Source of the DNA: an uncultured Eubacteriales bacterium | Lineage (GTDB): Bacteria; Bacillota; Clostridia; Oscillospirales; UMGS1783 | Direction of reading: 5' to 3' | Length of the DNA: 7,502 bases | NCBI GenBank assembly: GCA_900555065.1 | Contig: USJY01000056.1 | Location: 1-7,502, forward strand | In this document: one piece after another, positions 6,499-7,502 of the stretch | How positions within the stretch are numbered: position 1 is the stretch's first letter | Layout of the letters: each line of letters begins with the position of its first letter | Notes under the pieces: model-generated | The model's database searches: none | Told to the model about the DNA's origin: nothing | The model's input: the letters and a program-made list of their open reading frames with translations, nothing else | Position numbers and translations under genes: made by a program

Positions 6499-7353
6499 AT
6501 GTCCCGTAGAAGAAAACAGCCGAATATCTGGTTCGTCGTTTCGCTCACCTTTATCGTGCTCGTACTCGTGGGAGTCACGATTGGATATTTTGTAATTGAA
6601 GCGAGGAAAGAAAGTAACATGAACAGTTCGTCAACTACAAGCCAAAGTTCATCCGCAACCGAAACAGCTTCCGCATCCTCTTCCGCATCCGCATCTTCTT
6701 CCACGCCCGCCCCGTACTCCGCGGAAAATCCGCTCGCCTATCTCGGCGAACCGGGCGTGCCGCGCGTAATCCCGAGCGATATCCCGCTGGAGGATATGTG
6801 GACGCAGATACTCAACCCTGAGTACACTATTTCCGAGGACCTCAAGCTTGAATTGAACTACATTAAGGACAACGGCGTGGACGTCCGTATTTACGATACC
6901 GTGATACAGATGCTGGACGCCGCAGAGGCGGACGGCATATATCTGAACGTCATTTCCGGGTACCGTGAGCTTACTTTTCAGGAAAAACTGTTCAACAATG
7001 AAGTCGAACGCCAAATGAATCAAGGCCTCAGTCATGAAGATGCAATCGCGGCGACGGCGCGCGGCATCGCTTACCCGGGCAGCAGTGAACACCACCTCGG
7101 CCTTACGCTGGATATCACCGATGCGTCGGGAACGCTGTATCAGGAATACGACCAGACGGAAGAGTACCGCTGGATGGACGAACATATGGCCGACTACGGC
7201 TTTATCCTTCGTTATCCCAAGGATAAAGAGCCGGTGACAAAAATCAAATACGAGCCCTGGCACGTGCGTTGGGTCGGTGTTGAAATGGCCCAGAAAATCA
7301 AGGACAGCGGCCTTTGCATGGAAGAGTATCTACTGCAGTTGTACGAGGGCTGA
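6499..7353 (+). CDS. Membrane-anchored D-alanyl-D-alanine carboxypeptidase, peptidase family M15B (VanY/DdcY type)
   Basis: 284-residue zinc peptidase predicted to remove the terminal D-Ala from peptidoglycan stem peptides outside the membrane. A short basic N-terminus (MSRRRK) and one hydrophobic helix (about 11-33) form a signal anchor with no lipobox. A Ser/Thr/Ala-rich flexible linker (42-70) follows, then the catalytic domain from about 105. Motifs: VISGYRE (151-157, R156), SSEHHLGLTLDI (195-206) giving zinc ligands H198 and D205, and YEPWHVRWVG (251-260) giving the catalytic base E252 and ligand H255. All core residues are present, so the enzyme should be active. GGAGGA (6487-6492), 6 bases upstream, sits inside the end of the kinase gene, whose stop is only two bases before this start, indicating co-transcription. 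It is followed by a terminator. It need not confer vancomycin resistance; no other van genes are visible. Confidence 0.92.
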   Translation: MSRRRKQPNIWFVVSLTFIVLVLVGVTIGYFVIEARKESNMNSSSTTSQSSSATETASASSSASASSSTPAPYSAENPLAYLGEPGVPRVIPSDIPLEDMWTQILNPEYTISEDLKLELNYIKDNGVDVRIYDTVIQMLDAAEADGIYLNVISGYRELTFQEKLFNNEVERQMNQGLSHEDAIAATARGIAYPGSSEHHLGLTLDITDASGTLYQEYDQTEEYRWMDEHMADYGFILRYPKDKEPVTKIKYEPWHVRWVGVEMAQKIKDSGLCMEEYLLQLYEG

Positions 7354-7374
7354 AACGCACCAAAAACCAGTTGA

Positions 7375-7401
7375 GGCGCCGGATTCTCCGGCGCCTTTTT
7401 T
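7375..7401 (+). terminator. Intrinsic terminator ending the rlmB-to-carboxypeptidase unit
   Basis: A perfect 9-bp GC-rich stem (GGCGCCGGA, 7375-7383, with TCCGGCGCC, 7387-7395) around a TTC loop, followed directly by six T residues. It lies 21 bases after the carboxypeptidase stop and is the only strong terminator in the window. Confidence 0.95.
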
Positions 7402-7413
7402 CATGGATTCTCT

Positions 7414-7443
7414 TTGCACACTTCATACTGCCGGTCATACAAT
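7414..7443 (+). promoter_or_regulatory. Sigma-A-type promoter of the gene starting at 7474
   Basis: -35 TTGCAC (7414-7419), an 18-base spacer, then -10 TACAAT (7438-7443). It lies just after the terminator, so the next gene is an independent unit with transcription starting near 7450. A CCGGTC/GACCGG inverted repeat (7431-7436 and 7465-7470) overlaps the spacer and the ribosome binding site. Confidence 0.6.
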
Positions 7444-7473
7444 AATAATAGATTGAATGTGGAGGACCGGTAC

Positions 7474-7502
7474 ATGGATAGGGATTATATTTTTGGCGTT
7501 AT
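7474..7502 (+). CDS. Start of an unidentified gene, cut by the window edge
   Basis: ATG at 7474 has a strong GGAGG (7461-7465) 8 bases upstream and a promoter before it. The visible peptide is MDRDYIFGV plus part of a tenth codon, too short to assign a family. The support is the combination of terminator, promoter, ribosome binding site and start codon rather than coding content. Confidence 0.6.

Noticed and set aside
6622..6708. Serine-rich repeated codons in the carboxypeptidase gene as a repeat element or phase-variable tract
   Set aside because: The codons are mixed with no perfect tandem unit; a flexible Ser/Ala linker after a membrane anchor is normal for this enzyme type.
6499..7353. 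Vancomycin-resistance vanY
   Set aside because: The M15 carboxypeptidase motifs are real, but no vanH, vanA/B, vanX or vanRS is nearby and chromosomal housekeeping homologues are common, so a resistance role is not supported.

Overview
The window looks like chromosomal DNA from a moderately GC-rich member of the Clostridia (Bacillota). The reasons are strong purine-rich ribosome binding sites, AT-rich intergenic promoters between GC-richer genes, a DNA polymerase I whose proofreading site is degenerate as in many Bacillota, and an M15-family D,D-carboxypeptidase of the Gram-positive VanY/DdcY type. The family-level assignment (perhaps Oscillospirales or a relative) is only a guess. No RNA gene, mobile element or CRISPR array was seen.

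Layout: (1) Positions 1-2376, minus strand, hold polA, which runs off the left edge and lacks about its last 45-50 residues. (2) Positions 2377-2609 are a divergent intergenic region with a clear sigma-A promoter for polA and a -10 element for the rightward genes. (3) Positions 2610-7353, plus strand, are four tightly packed genes with no terminator between them: rlmB (23S rRNA 2'-O-methyltransferase), an 862-residue membrane protein, a shikimate-kinase-like P-loop kinase and a membrane-anchored M15 D,D-carboxypeptidase. (4) A strong intrinsic terminator at 7375-7401 ends this unit. (5) A new promoter at 7414-7443 and a strong ribosome binding site start another gene, of which only nine complete codons are visible.

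The most unusual item is the 862-residue protein at 3408-5996. It has a long, disordered, Ala/Pro/Glu-rich cytoplasmic head. This is followed by the helix-and-domain order of a P1B-type (heavy-metal) P-type ATPase: four helices, a short loop, two helices, a P/N-like cytoplasmic domain and two helices. The catalytic signatures are changed: DKTGT reads DNDLF, TGDN reads TRDY, no TGE is present in a strongly shortened actuator loop, CPC reads APF, and no GDGxND is recognisable. The reading frame is intact over 862 codons, so I interpret it as a P-type ATPase-derived pseudoenzyme with a new, unknown role. Its stop codon overlaps the start codon of the kinase gene (ATGA), and that start has no ribosome binding site of its own, so their synthesis is probably coupled. 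The kinase itself departs from classical shikimate kinase at substrate-contact positions.

How the genes work together is not clear from sequence. rlmB serves ribosome maturation, the M15 peptidase trims cell-wall stem peptides, and the two genes between them are physically and probably translationally linked.
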